In this document: piece after piece, positions 62,519 through 64,000 of the stretch | Numbering within the stretch: position 1 is the first letter of the stretch | Layout: each line of letters starts with the position of its first letter | Assembly: GCA_943704525.1 (NCBI GenBank) | Contig: CALSCQ010001543.1 | Location: forward strand, 1 to 64,000 | Reading direction: 5' to 3' | DNA length: 64,000 nucleotides | Source: Pigoraptor vietnamica | Taxonomy: Eukaryota > Opisthokonta > Filasterea | Notes under the pieces: model-generated | What the model was told of the DNA's origin: nothing | What the model saw: only the letters and a program-made list of their open reading frames with translations | Database searches by the model: none | Program-made: the position numbers and the translations under genes

Positions 62519-63536
62519 TCAGAGCTCCATCTCCTTCGTCTCGTCGTCGGAGAAGTCCTCGAGGCTGCTCATTTCGCTGTCCGAGCTGCTGTCGTCGCCC
62601 TTGTTCTCGGCCTCCTTCAGCGCCGCCTCGGTCGCAAAGCGCTGCACATAGTCTGAGGTGCGGCGCGTTCGGCAATGAGTGCGTGGGCCAGACACAGCGG
62701 CGAGCAGATGAATGGACGCACCTCGCACTTTGTTCTTGAATGCCTCCGGTTCGCGCATGAGCAGGGCGGCCGCCTCGCCGTTCAGAGGGTCCGTCGGGTT
62801 GGGGTACGAGAGCAGTTGCGGGAGAAACGACTCAAACACGTTCAGAAGATCTGCGCAGCGCTGCGATCAGCCATAGTGAAAGGGGCCATCCGTTCGACAC
62901 AGACAGCTGACTCCACTGCAATAGTCAGAAGCGATAGGCAAAGAGATGAGGCGGCAGCATGGACCCCACTGCACACGCGTCGTCTCTGCAAGCACTCCGC
63001 AGGCAACGCGCTCACCGAACATGGGACTCCACGTCTGGTTGATGACGTCGAGGCACACAGAGCCAGACCTGCAAGTGCGACCCATCATGAGAGCTAACCC
63101 TGCATGCGAAACCACACGGGTTCAGCGCGCAACATGGACCCACAGCTCGTCGATATTTGGGTGGAAAATCTTGTTCATGAAGCCGATCGAAGGCGACTTG
63201 TACGGGTATGCTTCGGGTATCTCAACGTGCACCTTCCAGACGCCGCTCTCATACGGCGCTGACCAAGCAGACGTGGCACAAATGTCAGCGAACAGAACGA
63301 CAGCAGAAACGGCAACGATGCTCCCGGGCGCAAACACCCACTGTCTTTCGGGCCGTGGAATTTGACGTAAAACTCCATCATGCAGTCCTGCACAAGGGTG
63401 ACCTCGTGGTCCGTCATCATTCTGCAAGGTGCACACCGAGTCAGCCCCATCCGCAGGCGATTTGCGCGCTCGAGCCGCAACTCAAAACCCACAGTTTCAT
63501 GACGTCCGTTTCGATCCGGCGCTTTGGCGACGACAT
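62519..63536 (-). CDS. UBE2H: E2 ubiquitin-conjugating enzyme UBE2H
   Basis: Six exons (63536-63493, 63421-63342, 63258-63144, 63068-63016, 62850-62722, 62652-62519) close in phase to 184 residues; human UBE2H is 183. It accepts ubiquitin from E1 and works with the GID/CTLH ligase. [15 protein letters not shown] matches the family start. The E2 core shows [25 protein letters not shown] in IFHPNIDE, the active-site Cys in [13 protein letters not shown], and [21 protein letters not shown]. The C-terminal tail is acidic and Ser-rich ([17 protein letters not shown]), as in UBE2H/Ubc8. Confidence 0.96.
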
Positions 63537-64000
63537 TGTATCTCCGGTCTTGCGCGATAGCGAGCGCCGGGAATGTGGATACCGACTACCGAAGCCCGCA
63601 GCAACGCACGCACGCGCACGCACGCCTCGACAGAAGAGCCCGTCCCCTCCTGTTTTTATGATAGCAAAACCGCTGCAATGCTTGTTCGCACGCACGTCCC
63701 CGACAAAGAGTAGCTTGCTGGACCACGCAGCTCTTTTCCGAGTACAGAAGGCTCCACGAGCGCTTTTCGCTGCCGCTGTTTGCAGACCGTTCACCTCACA
63801 AAAGCGATGGCGACAACCGTTAGTTTGCGAAGGCGCCCGCCCCTTTGTTCGCCAGGGTGCAGAGAGCGAATGGGCAGATGGGTGCTGCGGTGCGCCGTGC
63901 GAAACGCGCGTGCGCGAGACCCGCGTGCGTGATACTGCGGTGAGGACGCGCGTCGACGCAGCAGCCCCAAAGTGGAGCGCTGCGGCGGGCGCTGTGGGGC
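63537..64000. other. intergenic region upstream of UBE2H
   Basis: 464 bp with no gene seen. Short GCAC/ACGC-rich sequence at 63600-63630. Confidence 0.6.

Overview
This is nuclear DNA of a GC-rich, intron-rich, gene-dense unicellular eukaryote. Bacterial features (operons, Shine-Dalgarno sites, CRISPR) are absent. Genes are split by short GT-AG introns, mostly about 60-180 bp and some swollen by (GT)n/(CA)n microsatellites. Many products are eukaryote-specific: eIF3g, UTP18, DHX16, UBE2H, TMA7, the augmin subunit HAUS3 and a class I PI3-kinase. A CFAP20DC orthologue, and less certainly a large WD-repeat protein, suggest a flagellated cell. The sequence alone does not fix the lineage. I rebuilt exon-intron models by hand for 24 protein genes, requiring reading phase to close across every junction. 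Most give a protein close to the usual family length.

Layout. 1-5.2 kb: two tandem paralogues (the first only as its last exon) of an unusual P-loop protein with a GBP-like DTEGL motif and a C-terminal SAP domain. 5.2-13.6 kb: mitochondrial genes BCS1 (-), sideroflexin (-) and NDUFAF3 (+), then 5-formyl-THF cyclo-ligase (-). 14.3-17.3 kb: a C12orf4/FERRY3-like gene (-). 17.9-20.3 kb: a 61-residue MGCCC protein (+) and a TRAF-finger coiled-coil protein (+). 20.9-23.6 kb: ATP synthase gamma (-) divergent from TMA7 (+). 24.3-33.6 kb: CFAP20DC (+), UTP18 (-), DHX16/PRP2 (+). 33.7-36.7 kb: a small membrane protein ending in KKEL (-), divergent from CPT2 (+). 36.9-43.1 kb: a 1653-residue WD-repeat protein (+) and a TMEM70-like protein (-). 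43.4-48.9 kb: a secreted protein of seven Cys-rich repeats (+), then 16-exon HAUS3 (+). 48.9-54.5 kb: 19-exon class I PI3K (-). 54.9-57.9 kb: eIF3g (+) and GLT1D1-like glycosyltransferase (-). 57.9-60.1 kb: gene-free, microsatellite-rich, with an 85-bp poly(T) run. 60.1-63.5 kb: PRUNE-type DHH phosphoesterase (+), HIT hydrolase (-), UBE2H (-).

Genes are unrelated neighbours, not an operon, although six encode likely mitochondrial proteins (BCS1, sideroflexin, NDUFAF3, ATP synthase gamma, CPT2, TMEM70-like). Convergent pairs end as little as 41-72 bp apart. Divergent pairs share promoter intervals of about 220-570 bp holding CRE, CCAAT, E-box or E2F-like sites. Most donors are GTGCGT, GTGAGT or GTGGGT, and at least two introns look GC-AG.

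The least familiar content is the P-loop/SAP pair, the seven-repeat Cys-rich secreted protein and the MGCCC mini-protein. These are the best candidates for undescribed biology. No computation or database search was possible, so family names rest on motifs and remembered family features.
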